DNA from: Neisseria sicca 4320
Lineage (GTDB): Bacteria > Pseudomonadota > Gammaproteobacteria > Burkholderiales > Neisseriaceae
DNA length: 10,295 bases
Direction of reading: 5' to 3'
Assembly: GCF_000193735.1 (NCBI RefSeq)
Contig: NZ_AEPF01000033.1
Span: 1 to 10,295 of the forward strand
The position numbers were made by a program, and so were the translations under genes. Positions within the stretch are counted from its first letter, which is position 1; each line of letters starts with the position of its first letter. The notes under the pieces are model-generated. The model did not search any database and was not told the DNA's origin. It worked only from the letters and a program-made list of their open reading frames with translations. This document shows, piece by piece, positions 1-7,762 of the stretch.

Positions 1-3000
1 GGGCTGATCCTGTCGGCAGGCCTGCCCTGTTTGTCGGTAACCGTGCCGTCCCAGCCGCCGTTCAGGTCGAAACTGCCGCCTATGCCGAAGCTTTTGCCTT
101 CGTAGCGGCTGTGGTTTTGAATGTCGCCGGCAGTAAGGGTGGCCGTCTGAAAAAGGTTTTTTCCTTTGTCTTCGGCACTTCTGGCGGAGGTGATGATGCC
201 GCCCTTGAGGTCTGTGTTATCTCTGACTTTGATTTGATAGCCGTCTTCTCCGGCATAAATACCGCTTTGCTCGGTTACCGAAGCATGATCGGCTCGGATT
301 TTGCTTTGGCTGTAACTGCCGCCGGCACTGAGTCCGTAACCGACGGTAACTTGGACATTGCCGTTTTGCTGTTTGCCCTGATAGGTTTCTGTGTCTTGAA
401 CGCTTTCTATATGCAGGTTGCGCGTATCTGCCTGTACGCCTTTGCCGATGAGCTGCGCACCTTTGAGGGTGGTATCCCCGCCGCTGCGGATGGTGGTTGT
501 GCCGGCCGTACTGCCGACATGGGTGTGGCGGTGGGTAGTGCTTTCCCCTTGTCCTTTACCTTTGCCGAGATTTCCTCCGGCGGTAATTCCAAGACTGATG
601 CCGTCGCCTATTTGGACGGCTACGCCTGCATTCCAGCCACTGCTTTTGTTTTTGCTTTGCTCGCTGCCGTCCTGTTTGGCAGATTGGAGTTTGATATGAT
701 TGTCGGCAATGAGTGTGGTACCTGCATGGCCGATGACATCGGAACCTGTAATATTGATATTGGACTGCTCCCCGCCTCCTGTGGCCGCAAGTGTGGTTTG
801 CCCTTTGCCGATAATTTGACTTGCTGCCGCTTCGGTGTAACGGCTTTTTTGCTCGTTACGGCTTTTCTGTTCGCCGTAGGTAACGGACACACTGATACCG
901 GAGCTTTGATTGTTGTTTTGACCTTGTCCCGCACTGCTGCTTGGAGCAAATTGTTGCATTTGTTGGGCTGCTTGATAACCCTGCCATGCAGCATTGGCTG
1001 CAGCCATGGCATTAACGCGTTTATTTTTACTTTTGCCCACATTTTGGGCTGCTTGTACGAAGTTTTGTGCAGCTTGGACAACCGGGACATTGAGGGCGAC
1101 GGTGAGGCCTTTTTGTTCCCGGGTATGGACGTAGTCAGTGGCATACCGGTTGTTTGCGGACTCTACATCTATGCTTTTGGCAGTGACAGTATTGCGCCCC
1201 TCGGGGCTGGAGACGGTACTGCCGGTTTGTCGGTAGCGGTTTCCGGCAACTGTAACGGTGTCTCCATTCAGGCTGCCTATAATGCTGCCTGTATGGACAA
1301 TATTGGTACGATCAGTGTCATCGGTAGTTTTTCGGTTACCGATAGTAAAGCCCAATCCGCCTGTGCCCATGACGCCTGATTTTTTGCTCTCGTGGTATTC
1401 ATTGCCGGTGTAGCGATTATGGGCAGTAGAAATATCGATGTCGTTTCCTGCTTTTAAGACAGTGCCATTATCAGAAATAAGGTTGCTGCCGCGTACATTG
1501 ATATCCTGCCCGGCTGCAACAATCATTTTGCCGCCGCCGATGTTGCTGCCGACTGCTTCATCATGACTGAAGCGGTAGCGGTCGTGTGTTTTGGTACTGG
1601 AAAGGATGCCTTTGCTTTTCCCGCTTACAGAGGCGTCCAATTCGGTTATTTGGCGTCCTTCGCTGATATTGACATCACGTCCCGCGGCAAGGACGGTTTT
1701 ACCCTCGTCGGCCTCAAGTTCGCCCTGGCGGATTTTTAAGTCGTTGCCGGCTCTAAGCATTGCGCCGTTTTGCGTGCGGATACTGCTGCCGACTTCGGCA
1801 CTTTGGCGGACATGACGATGATTTTTATCATCTAATGCACCATAGGCTTCGCGATGTTCGGTACGGATGGTGTCGAGGTTGAGATTATTACCAGCGGTAA
1901 TTTGGGTGGTGCCGCCTTTAACTTGGTTAGAGACGGTGGCTGCATTAAGGTTGATATCGTTGTCGGCATGCAGGGATAGGATGCCGTCTGAAGCTCTGTT
2001 ATCTACTTGCTCAGTATAGCTTCCGACCACGTTAATGCCGGCCATACGATCAATGGCGGTATTGCCGTTACGTTCATTACCGGAAGTTTGGGTTGTACCG
2101 TTAAGATTGATATTTTGCGCTTGGGCAGTCAGCAGTCTGCCTGCTTGTACCTGCCCGCCGTCGATATTGATACTTTTTTCAGCTTTTAAGCCGATTTGGT
2201 CGGCCTGAATATTGCCGTTGCTGTTAATATTCCGTGCTTGGATGAGTACAGCCTGCCGCCCCGCAATGGTACCGCTGTTAGTCAGGTTGCCGTTTTGCAG
2301 TTTAAGTAAGACTTGTTCGGCACTAATCAGGCCGCCGGAGGTATTGAGATCACCTTTTCGAGCCAGTGCATAAACTTTGGGGGCCAGTACGGTTTGAGTC
2401 GAACCGTCAGACAGGGTGACGGTTTGATTTTCCATCCAAACGATATCTGAAGTTAAGCGGGCAACTTGCTCTGCACTCAAGGCGATACCCGGGGTAAGGC
2501 CGAATGTTTTGGCAGCAGTAAGGCCGTTGTCCATCAGAGCTTTGAATTGTTCTTCATCACTTTTGTAGCCGTCGAGTCGGCGGTAGCCTGTTAACTGGTG
2601 GATTTGTTCATTAACAAGTTTTTGTTCATAGTAGCCGTCGCCTAGCCGTTTGTGTAGATGATTGGTGTCCAATTTCAGTTGTTGCAACATGTAGTCGCTG
2701 CTCAACCAGCGGCGGTAGTCTGCAAATTGAGGATCGGTTTCAACCAACCAGCCTTTATTACCGGGGTGGACGGTGTAGAGGCTGCTGCTAGGTAGAGTAA
2801 CAGTAGCGTTATTTAATGAGACCACATTACCGGTATGGATACGCTGCCCATTGACGGCTGCTGTGGATGCTCCGTCAATCAGTTTGGCTGCAGATGCTGC
2901 GGGTTGAAAGGAAGGGGAGGCGGCATTCTGTTGGATGACGGATACAGGCGTGTCGAAGTCGTGGGTAAATAGTTGGGTATCATGGTAAGAAGTGTGGTTT

Positions 3001-6000
3001 TTTTCAGTACGGCGTTGTCTTTTTCTTCCACTGTACCATCCTTTTTCTGTAACTGAATCCCACTGTGTGCCGACAGCATCTGTGCGTCCCTTGCCTGTTG
3101 TACCTTGATTGGTGATTTCTTTCTGGTTTAAATCATCAGTGATAATACGCCCGCCTACTATAATTCGACTGTCTTTGTTCAGCCAGTCTTGGCCTGAAGC
3201 AGTCAAATTGCCGCCTACAGTAATGTGTGCAGGCCGGTTTTCAGTGATGCGTTCTTTATAAGTTTCGATGTGATAGTCTCGGACATGCCATTGGTTGGCC
3301 TCAATACGAGAACCATTGTTTAAATGGAAGGTAGCAGTTGTTTGGTCTTTTTTTCCGTGCGAGTTGTCGAATAGGCCGTCTTTTACTGCCTGATAATAGG
3401 TATTTTGCCCCAATACGGTGTAGTCGCGGACTTGCTTTTCCGCTTTGGCTAAGTATGCCTCTGTTTTAAAATGATTATTGATATTCTGCATATTCCTAAC
3501 GGACATCAATGCATCACCTTGTACTTCCAAACTGGCACTGCCATTAACAAAGGTATCAGCCATGCCTGCCGCATGATGTTGTTCATCCAGTCGATTACCG
3601 ATAGCAAAAATACCTGCGCTGGATAGTAGGGCTCCTTCTTGGTTATGAATCTCTTTCGCTCCGATATCCAAACGTTCCCTTGCAGCTATTGCTCCCGCTT
3701 TGGTGCTGCCTTCTGTCGTTTCTTCTCGGTTAAGCAGTTTTTGCGCGTCTAGGGCAATATGGTTACCATAGATTTTGCCTGTCCCGGTGTTGGTCAGGGT
3801 TTGACCTGCACCGATGCGGGTCAAACCGTTGCTGTTGATCAAACCCCTGTTGTCTACATGCTGTTCGGATGTGATGTTCGTTTGTTCTCCGGCAATAATT
3901 TTGCCTGTAACTTGGTTATCTATATTACCGGCATTGAGTTTGAGCGTATGGCCTGCTTGTAGGGTATGGGTATTTTTCAGACGGCCTTTTGTGCTTAGAT
4001 TTAATTGGTTGCCTGCAGTGAGGTCGCGGTCTACGACGAAATCGTCCGCCAAGGCGATATCCAGCTTGTTACCGGCTGTTAATGTGCCATTATTGGCGAG
4101 TGATTTGGCTTGTAGTGATACATTACCAGTAGATTGAATCGTGCCATCCTCATTGTTTAGCGCCAAAGTGTTTTGATTTTTATCGTTAATAGACAACTGC
4201 TGGTTAGTGGAGATTTCACCATGCTGATTGTATAGGCCGTCTGAAACAGCTAATTGTGCTTGGTTTGCAGATAGGAGTTTGCCGTTTTGGTTGTCTACAT
4301 TTCGACTATTGATAGTCAGTTGTTCGGTAGTAGTAATATGGCCGCTTTGGTTGATCAGTTGCTGACTTTGGATGCTAACCGTTTCAGCCTCTATACGTCC
4401 GTGCGTATTATCTAGAGTCTGACCTTTGGTATTCAGTTGTGCAACAGAAACTTTTCCTGTATTGCGAAGATTGTTATTGGTGGTGACGGTTCCACTATCG
4501 GCAAGAATGTTACCTGCGTTATGTAAACCGGCGGTATCAAGCTGTAAATGTGCAGCTCGAATATTGCCTTTTTTATCATTGCTCAAGCGGCCCGAATGAA
4601 TGAGTGTCAGATTGTTAGCGGCAATTTCTCCCGCATTATGCAGTTCACGGTTGCCAATCTTGCCGGTTTGAGTTAATAAGTGACCGCTGTTTTTAGCAGT
4701 TTGAGCACTAACAGCCAGATCGTGTGCCTGGAGTTTGCCTTTTGCCGTATTGTTAAATGAATCGCCTGATACTTGTAGTTTAGCCGCATTCAGACTGCCC
4801 GAATTTTCCAAACTGTTTTTGGCGGCAATGTCAATTTGTCCACCTGCATTGATTGATCCTGCATTATCAAGTGCTCCCGTTGTTTGAATGCGTCCTCTGG
4901 CGTAGGTTTTTGCAGGTGCTGTAGGTGAAACGGGATTGTTTGAACCAGGGTTAGATGCCGAGACAGTGCTGCTACCTGAACCTGTTGCAGTACTCGGAAT
5001 CTGCGGTATGACTGATGGATTGGGATTCAAACCGGTCTGTGGAACGTCGCTCACACCAATCTTGCCACTGTTATCGAATTTGCCAGCAGATACCAAATCC
5101 AATGCTTGTGAACCTGTTTGAGTAATATTACCCGTGTTATCCAAACTACCTGTTGACATATCTAAGCGGGCAGCCTGGATCGTACCGTTGTTTTGGTTTT
5201 TCAGACGGCCTAAATTACGGACAGTCAATTGACCTGAGGATAAGACCGTACCTGAATTGTCCAGCGTCTGGCTGTGAATATTGGCATCATCCTGTGAGGC
5301 AATCGTACCGCTATTATGGACATTGCGGGCATGAAGTGAAACCGCATGATTTTCTCCCGTCGCCGCAATCGTACCCGTGTTGACCAGTTTACCCTCAGCA
5401 TTCACTGCCACATTGCCGGCTGAGGCAAACAATTGCCCCTGATTGCGCACGGATGTATCACGATTAGTGCTGATCAGGGTGATCTTACCGGCATACATAC
5501 CACCCAATGCCCCTGTATCGATGGCATACAGTGAGTTGGCGGAATTTGTATTCTCTGCAGAGGAGAATGAAGACTGGATAGAGCCATCAGATGAGACATC
5601 ATTTTGCCCTGCCAATACACGCACATCTTTACCCCACACTGGCGCATCAATCTTAACCGCACGACTCAATATCTGCGTGTAATCGGTATCGCGGGCATCC
5701 AAACCGTGTCCGGCGATTTCAACATTGCCTTGCCTTATCTTAAAGCCGCTAAGGTCTCCTGCTTGATATTGCGGTTGGCCTGTAGTCAAAGTAGCACGGG
5801 AAGCATTGATAAATCCCCCTCCATTCACTTGAATTCCTGCAGGGTTTGCAATCACCACTTCGGCACGTCTACCACCCACCTCAATATATCCGCCTAACAA
5901 AGAGGGATCAGCTGAATTGACTTGATTCACGATGACACAGGCCTCACCACCTGCAAGCCAGGGGTTGCCCTGTATCCAGCCACCCAACTGTGTTTGCACG

Positions 6001-6413
6001 TTCCGACGGCTGTTGTTCAAAATAGCACCACGGTTGTCAACATTGAAATGGGTGTATTGGTTAACTGAAACCCCTGCGGCAGTAGGGGTTTGGATATTGG
6101 CCTGCGGGATGCCGTTACCGGTTTTCATGATGGTAGGCTGTTGCTGTGCAGGTGCGGATTTGTCGGCAACGATACCTTGGGCATTAGCAGAAGAAGAAGT
6201 CAGGATAAGGGCAGAACCGAGCAGTAATGAAAGAGAGAATGAGATAACAGAGATAGAATAGATAAAACCTGCAAAGCCGGAAATATCATTTGGCAAAATA
6301 CCTACAGCTTGGGTGTCGACTGTGCTTTTGCCTCCGCGTTTGGCATTTTCAGCAACGGCCATCATACTGTTTCGATGTTTATTAAAAACGACTTTGTACA
6401 GGGTACGATTCAT
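1..6413 (-). CDS. tpsA: TpsA two-partner secretion exoprotein (filamentous haemagglutinin/CdiA-like), C-terminus outside window
   Basis: This is a very large secreted adhesin, possibly of the contact-dependent-inhibition type, exported by a TpsB partner. The start is ATG at 6411-6413, and the frame stays open for 2137 codons to the left edge. Residues 1-30 (MNRTLYKVVFNKHRN...) form an extended signal-peptide region. A hydrophobic core at about 50-72 and a likely cleavage site after SSANA (residue 78) follow. The TPS domain spans about 79-330 and carries NPWL (150-153) and NPAGIQVNGGG (190-200), which are variants of the family motifs NPNL and NPNG. A Pro/Ser/Asn-rich linker at about 456-505 leads into beta-helix repeats of the type 'NxGxIxAxxxLxLxA'. 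The block LVETDPQF...RWLSSDYML (about 1223-1243) is typical of FHA/CdiA proteins. Later repeats (about 1500-2137) resemble the second haemagglutinin-repeat class. An Ala/Gln-rich stretch lies near 1775-1840. The end (NGGWDGTVTDKQGRPADRIS) precedes the variable C-terminus of known neisserial TpsA proteins, as I recall them. Substrate of the TpsB at 8113-9912. A contact-inhibition function is inferred, not seen. Confidence 0.95.
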   Translation of the reverse strand, partial: MNRTLYKVVFNKHRNSMMAVAENAKRGGKSTVDTQAVGILPNDISGFAGFIYSISVISFSLSLLLGSALILTSSSANAQGIVADKSAPAQQQPTIMKTGNGIPQANIQTPTAAGVSVNQYTHFNVDNRGAILNNSRRNVQTQLGGWIQGNPWLAGGEACVIVNQVNSADPSLLGGYIEVGGRRAEVVIANPAGIQVNGGGFINASRATLTTGQPQYQAGDLSGFKIRQGNVEIAGHGLDARDTDYTQILSRAVKIDAPVWGKDVRVLAGQNDVSSDGSIQSSFSSAENTNSANSLYAIDTGALGGMYAGKITLISTNRDTSVRNQGQLFASAGNVAVNAEGKLVNTGTIAATGENHAVSLHARNVHNSGTIASQDDANIHSQTLDNSGTVLSSGQLTVRNLGRLKNQNNGTIQAARLDMSTGSLDNTGNITQTGSQALDLVSAGKFDNSGKIGVSDVPQTGLNPNPSVIPQIPSTATGSGSSTVSASNPGSNNPVSPTAPAKTYARGRIQTTGALDNAGSINAGGQIDIAAKNSLENSGSLNAAKLQVSGDSFNNTAKGKLQAHDLAVSAQTAKNSGHLLTQTGKIGNRELHNAGEIAANNLTLIHSGRLSNDKKGNIRAAHLQLDTAGLHNAGNILADSGTVTTNNNLRNTGKVSVAQLNTKGQTLDNTHGRIEAETVSIQSQQLINQSGHITTTEQLTINSRNVDNQNGKLLSANQAQLAVSDGLYNQHGEISTNQQLSINDKNQNTLALNNEDGTIQSTGNVSLQAKSLANNGTLTAGNKLDIALADDFVVDRDLTAGNQLNLSTKGRLKNTHTLQAGHTLKLNAGNIDNQVTGKIIAGEQTNITSEQHVDNRGLINSNGLTRIGAGQTLTNTGTGKIYGNHIALDAQKLLNREETTEGSTKAGAIAARERLDIGAKEIHNQEGALLSSAGIFAIGNRLDEQHHAAGMADTFVNGSASLEVQGDALMSVRNMQNINNHFKTEAYLAKAEKQVRDYTVLGQNTYYQAVKDGLFDNSHGKKDQTTATFHLNNGSRIEANQWHVRDYHIETYKERITENRPAHITVGGNLTASGQDWLNKDSRIIVGGRIITDDLNQKEITNQGTTGKGRTDAVGTQWDSVTEKGWYSGRKRQRRTEKNHTSYHDTQLFTHDFDTPVSVIQQNAASPSFQPAASAAKLIDGASTAAVNGQRIHTGNVVSLNNATVTLPSSSLYTVHPGNKGWLVETDPQFADYRRWLSSDYMLQQLKLDTNHLHKRLGDGYYEQKLVNEQIHQLTGYRRLDGYKSDEEQFKALMDNGLTAAKTFGLTPGIALSAEQVARLTSDIVWMENQTVTLSDGSTQTVLAPKVYALARKGDLNTSGGLISAEQVLLKLQNGNLTNSGTIAGRQAVLIQARNINSNGNIQADQIGLKAEKSINIDGGQVQAGRLLTAQAQNINLNGTTQTSGNERNGNTAIDRMAGINVVGSYTEQVDNRASDGILSLHADNDINLNAATVSNQVKGGTTQITAGNNLNLDTIRTEHREAYGALDDKNHRHVRQSAEVGSSIRTQNGAMLRAGNDLKIRQGELEADEGKTVLAAGRDVNISEGRQITELDASVSGKSKGILSSTKTHDRYRFSHDEAVGSNIGGGKMIVAAGQDINVRGSNLISDNGTVLKAGNDIDISTAHNRYTGNEYHESKKSGVMGTGGLGFTIGNRKTTDDTDRTNIVHTGSIIGSLNGDTVTVAGNRYRQTGSTVSSPEGRNTVTAKSIDVESANNRYATDYVHTREQKGLTVALNVPVVQAAQNFVQAAQNVGKSKNKRVNAMAAANAAWQGYQAAQQMQQFAPSSSAGQGQNNNQSSGISVSVTYGEQKSRNEQKSRYTEAAASQIIGKGQTTLAATGGGEQSNINITGSDVIGHAGTTLIADNHIKLQSAKQDGSEQSKNKSSGWNAGVAVQIGDGISLGITAGGNLGKGKGQGESTTHRHTHVGSTAGTTTIRSGGDTTLKGAQLIGKGVQADTRNLHIESVQDTETYQGKQQNGNVQVTVGYGLSAGGSYSQSKIRADHASVTEQSGIYAGEDGYQIKVRDNTDLKGGIITSARSAEDKGKNLFQTATLTAGDIQNHSRYEGKSFGIGGSFDLNGGWDGTVTDKQGRPADRIS
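142..151 (+). repeat. DNA uptake sequence inside tpsA
   Basis: Exact GCCGTCTGAA core, embedded in the tpsA coding region near the left edge. The preceding bases are TG, so it is the 10-base core only and not the extended AT form. Confidence 0.9.
1981..1992 (+). repeat. Extended 12-base DNA uptake sequence inside tpsA
   Basis: ATGCCGTCTGAA is a perfect extended AT-DUS, the dialect of N. meningitidis, N. gonorrhoeae and N. lactamica. It is the best evidence in the window for that species group. Confidence 0.95.
3976..3987 (-). repeat. DNA uptake sequence inside tpsA (minus strand)
   Basis: TTCAGACGGC at 3976-3985 is the reverse complement of the DUS core. The minus strand reads AGGCCGTCTGAA when the two neighbouring bases are added. 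Confidence 0.9.
4234..4245 (+). repeat. DNA uptake sequence inside tpsA
   Basis: AGGCCGTCTGAA, with the exact core at 4236-4245, within the repeat region of tpsA. Confidence 0.9.
5200..5211 (-). repeat. DNA uptake sequence inside tpsA (minus strand)
   Basis: TTCAGACGGC at 5200-5209, reverse complement of the DUS core, placed just after the TPS domain-coding part of tpsA. Confidence 0.9.
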
Positions 6414-6460
6414 AGTAAATGCTTTCTCGGTAATATTTCCTACAAATATTCATTCTAACT
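6414..6460 (-). promoter_or_regulatory. tpsA leader with weak ribosome binding site and possible -10
   Basis: Read on the minus strand, GAGAAA ends about 9 bases before the tpsA ATG and is the only Shine-Dalgarno-like stretch. TAGAAT (complement of 6452-6457) matches five of six positions of a -10 box, about 39 bases upstream of the ATG. No good -35 lies at the usual distance, so the promoter call is tentative. A separate promoter is expected because tpsB has its own terminator and about 1.7 kb separates the two genes. Confidence 0.3.
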
Positions 6461-6730
6461 TGAATTAACTTTGTATGGGTAGGAAAATTTATTTTGGATT
6501 GGAGAGGATTAGCTATGAATGTCACAGCATTGGGCAAGTTATCTAACAAGTAGTGGTTGTCGTCATTATTGTAACTATGCTTGAAATACGAAACCCAGAT
6601 AGCTAATTGTAAACCAGATAAAAAAACGGAAAAGGAGCTGCTTGAATTTTTGTTCCTGAATTTACGGCTTAACCTGATAGAAATCTAGGAAAATAGTATT
6701 TAATGTTATAGTTCTGTTGATTTAGACACA
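6461..6730. other. AT-rich intergenic stretch without recognisable gene
   Basis: I see no credible coding region on either strand here. The longest tempting item is a 12-codon plus-strand reading frame starting at the ATG near 6515, preceded by a GGAGAGG sequence, which is too short to call. A run of seven A bases lies near 6620-6626. The stretch lies upstream of tpsA and may hold further regulatory sites for it. Confidence 0.4.
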
Positions 6731-6776
6731 AAAATCCCTATGGTCTTACAGACATCTGTACGATCATAGGGATTTT
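6731..6776. terminator. Perfect 12-bp inverted repeat, probable bidirectional terminator
   Basis: AAAATCCCTATG at 6731-6742 is exactly complementary to CATAGGGATTTT at 6765-6776, with a 22-base centre. That centre contains a second small hairpin, ACAGA-CA-TCTGT. Both strands end the stem in a T-rich run, so it could stop transcription in either direction, between tpsA and the plus-strand toxin/immunity remnant. It does not fit the neisserial dRS3 pattern (ATTCCC-N8-GGGAAT) or the Correia element ends that I know. A cruciform or protein-binding role is an alternative. Confidence 0.6.
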
Positions 6777-6926
6777 GCTTTATCTTAGAACTTTGTAAAA
6801 ATAGTCTGTTAATGAAATTTAACGCATAAAATGTACCAAAAAATTTTCAATTAACTAAACCTTTCTAATTTTTAGCCAAAAAGTAGGGAAAATCAAAAAG
6901 GTTTTTCATTTTGAAATGGGCTTTAG

Positions 6927-7040
6927 CATAAAATTCTAGTAACGTATGTTATTTCAAAGGTCTCTGATGGGCAAATACAAAAAAGAGGAGAAGTCAATTT
7001 TACTACCTTCAAACATTTTCAATTTGGAGTATTTCCATGA
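6927..7040 (+). pseudogene. Possible toxin C-terminal remnant, coupled to the Imm35-like gene
   Basis: An open plus-strand frame runs from after a TAG at 6924-6926 to a TGA at 7038-7040. It encodes 37 residues in three parts: HKILVTYVISKVSDGQ, IQKRGEVNFTTFKH and FQFGVFP. The TGA overlaps the ATG of the next gene (ATGA), the classic arrangement for a toxin followed by its immunity protein. The fragment has no start of its own, and the upstream sequence in this frame has stops at 6912 and 6924, so only a tail could survive. The mixed, aromatic-rich residues look like real protein rather than random translation. I do not recognise the toxin family. It could still be a chance frame, because it is short and lies in AT-rich DNA. 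Confidence 0.4.
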
Positions 7041-7331
7041 TAATTACTTATCAAGAAGCAAAGAAAATTGCAGTATCTTTTTTAAGTCAAATAGAGCAAG
7101 AAATAGGAATGTCATTATTAATAGTTGAATCTCATATACGAGAAAATGATGATGGGTGGTTTTTCCCATATCAGTCAAAAGAATATTTAGAAACAATGGA
7201 TATAAACAAATCTATTATTGGAAATTGGCCTATATTTGTTTCTAAAAATAGAGGAGTTCCTTCTTTTCGTTGATGCTAGCTCATTAGTTAAGTCGTATCT
7301 CACCAAACTTGAAACTATCTATATAGAATAG
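7037..7331 (+). pseudogene. Imm35-like immunity protein gene, broken by a single-base frameshift
   Basis: Immunity proteins of this type neutralise the toxin domain of a sister polymorphic toxin in the cytoplasm. The ATG at 7037 follows GGAG (7026-7029) at good spacing. As read, the frame gives 78 residues ending SFR-stop at 7273. Features resembling the Imm35 family are an N-terminal ITYQEAKKIAVSFL helix, a GW-F-P-Y turn at about 40-45, SKEYLETMDI at 47-56 and GNWPIFVSK-RG at 62-73. Removing one T from the TTTT run at 7264-7267 lets the frame continue from PSF as VDASSLVKSYLTKLETIYIE to a TAG at 7329-7331. That gives 97 residues, the length expected for the family. The extra T therefore most likely destroyed the last helix. 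The gene is AT-rich compared with the tps genes and points the opposite way, consistent with acquisition as a cassette. Family assignment is from remembered consensus. Confidence 0.7.
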
Positions 7332-7439
7332 AAATAAATTTATAACAGCTGAAATATATGATCTAACAGGGTATTTTCGAAAACCATAGTCTGCATGAAA
7401 TTTTCTAGTAGGATATGTGCGATATGGTACTCACGCTAA

Positions 7440-7456
7440 CTTGTAAAGTTTACAAG
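7440..7456. repeat. 8-bp perfect palindrome with one-base centre
   Basis: CTTGTAAA at 7440-7447 and TTTACAAG at 7449-7456 are exact reverse complements around a single G. It lacks a flanking T-tract, so it is not an obvious terminator. It could be an operator-like site or a chance palindrome in AT-rich DNA between the immunity remnant and the IS remnant. Confidence 0.35.
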
Positions 7457-7491
7457 GCTGAGCATGTCTGTATTCCCTATTGAATGACAAA

Positions 7492-7503
7492 AGGCCGTCT
7501 GAA
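7492..7503 (+). repeat. DNA uptake sequence (AGGCCGTCTGAA)
   Basis: The exact GCCGTCTGAA core lies at 7494-7503. It is the only copy outside coding sequence in this window and sits directly at the left edge of the recognisable IS remnant. DUS mark DNA for uptake by the type IV pilus machinery (ComP receptor) in Neisseria. Confidence 0.9.
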
Positions 7504-7504
7504 A

Positions 7505-7762
7505 ACTAAAAGAGATCCAGTTGCTAGACGGCATTATGTGCAAAGCCCACCGCAACCGCTCGCTGAAGGAAGCGCAAACGAAGCGTAACCGACATTTTTC
7601 GAAACCCGTTATGTGGTCGAACAGAGCTTTGGGACGAAATTCCGCTATGCTCGGGCAGCCTATTTTGTTCTGAGCAAAGTGAGTACGCAAAGCCATCTGA
7701 AGGCGAAGTGTTTGAACCTGTTGAAAGCCGCCAACAGGATAATTGCGTCCGTTGCCGCCTAA
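7505..7762 (+). pseudogene. IS5-family transposase, C-terminal fragment with frameshift
   Basis: Translation begins KEIQLLDGIMCKAHRNRSLKEAQTKRNRHFSK in one frame. It continues one frame over as TRYVVEQSFGT, KFRYARAAYFVLSKVSTQSH and LKAKCLNLLKAANRIIASVAA to a TAA at 7760-7762. A missing A at about 7602-7604 (TCGAAACCC where TCGAAAACCC would keep the frame) explains the shift. The YVVEQSFG segment holds the glutamate of the transposase DDE triad. Compared with the IS1106 protein as I remember it, three residues (LHR) also seem to be missing after SFGT. The N-terminal two thirds, including the two catalytic aspartates, are gone. Confidence 0.85.

Noticed and set aside
620..1144. Minus-strand 174-codon frame out of phase with tpsA
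   Set aside because: Frame-shifted shadow of the tpsA repeats, rich in Lys and Pro without domain features; the tpsA frame is uninterrupted through the region.
111..1379. Plus-strand open frame of 422 codons antisense to tpsA
   Set aside because: It lies wholly within the tpsA gene on the other strand. Its translation is low-complexity Gly/Ala/Cys/Phe-rich, as expected from the complement of a GC-rich repeat protein, and has no recognisable domain.
6950..6965. CAAAGGTCTCT resembles the IS1106 terminal repeat at 7885-7899
   Set aside because: The match is 11 bases, with no IS-like sequence next to it, and it falls inside the possible toxin-tail frame (ISKVSDG). Probably chance, though a solo IS end cannot be fully excluded.
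6946..7128. Plus-strand 60-codon frame overlapping the immunity gene start
   Set aside because: It overlaps the better-supported Imm35-like gene in another frame, lacks a good ribosome site and shows no family features.
7470..7490. ATTCCC half-site suggesting a dRS3 repeat
   Set aside because: The partner GGGAAT is not at the required spacing, so the dRS3 pattern is not met.
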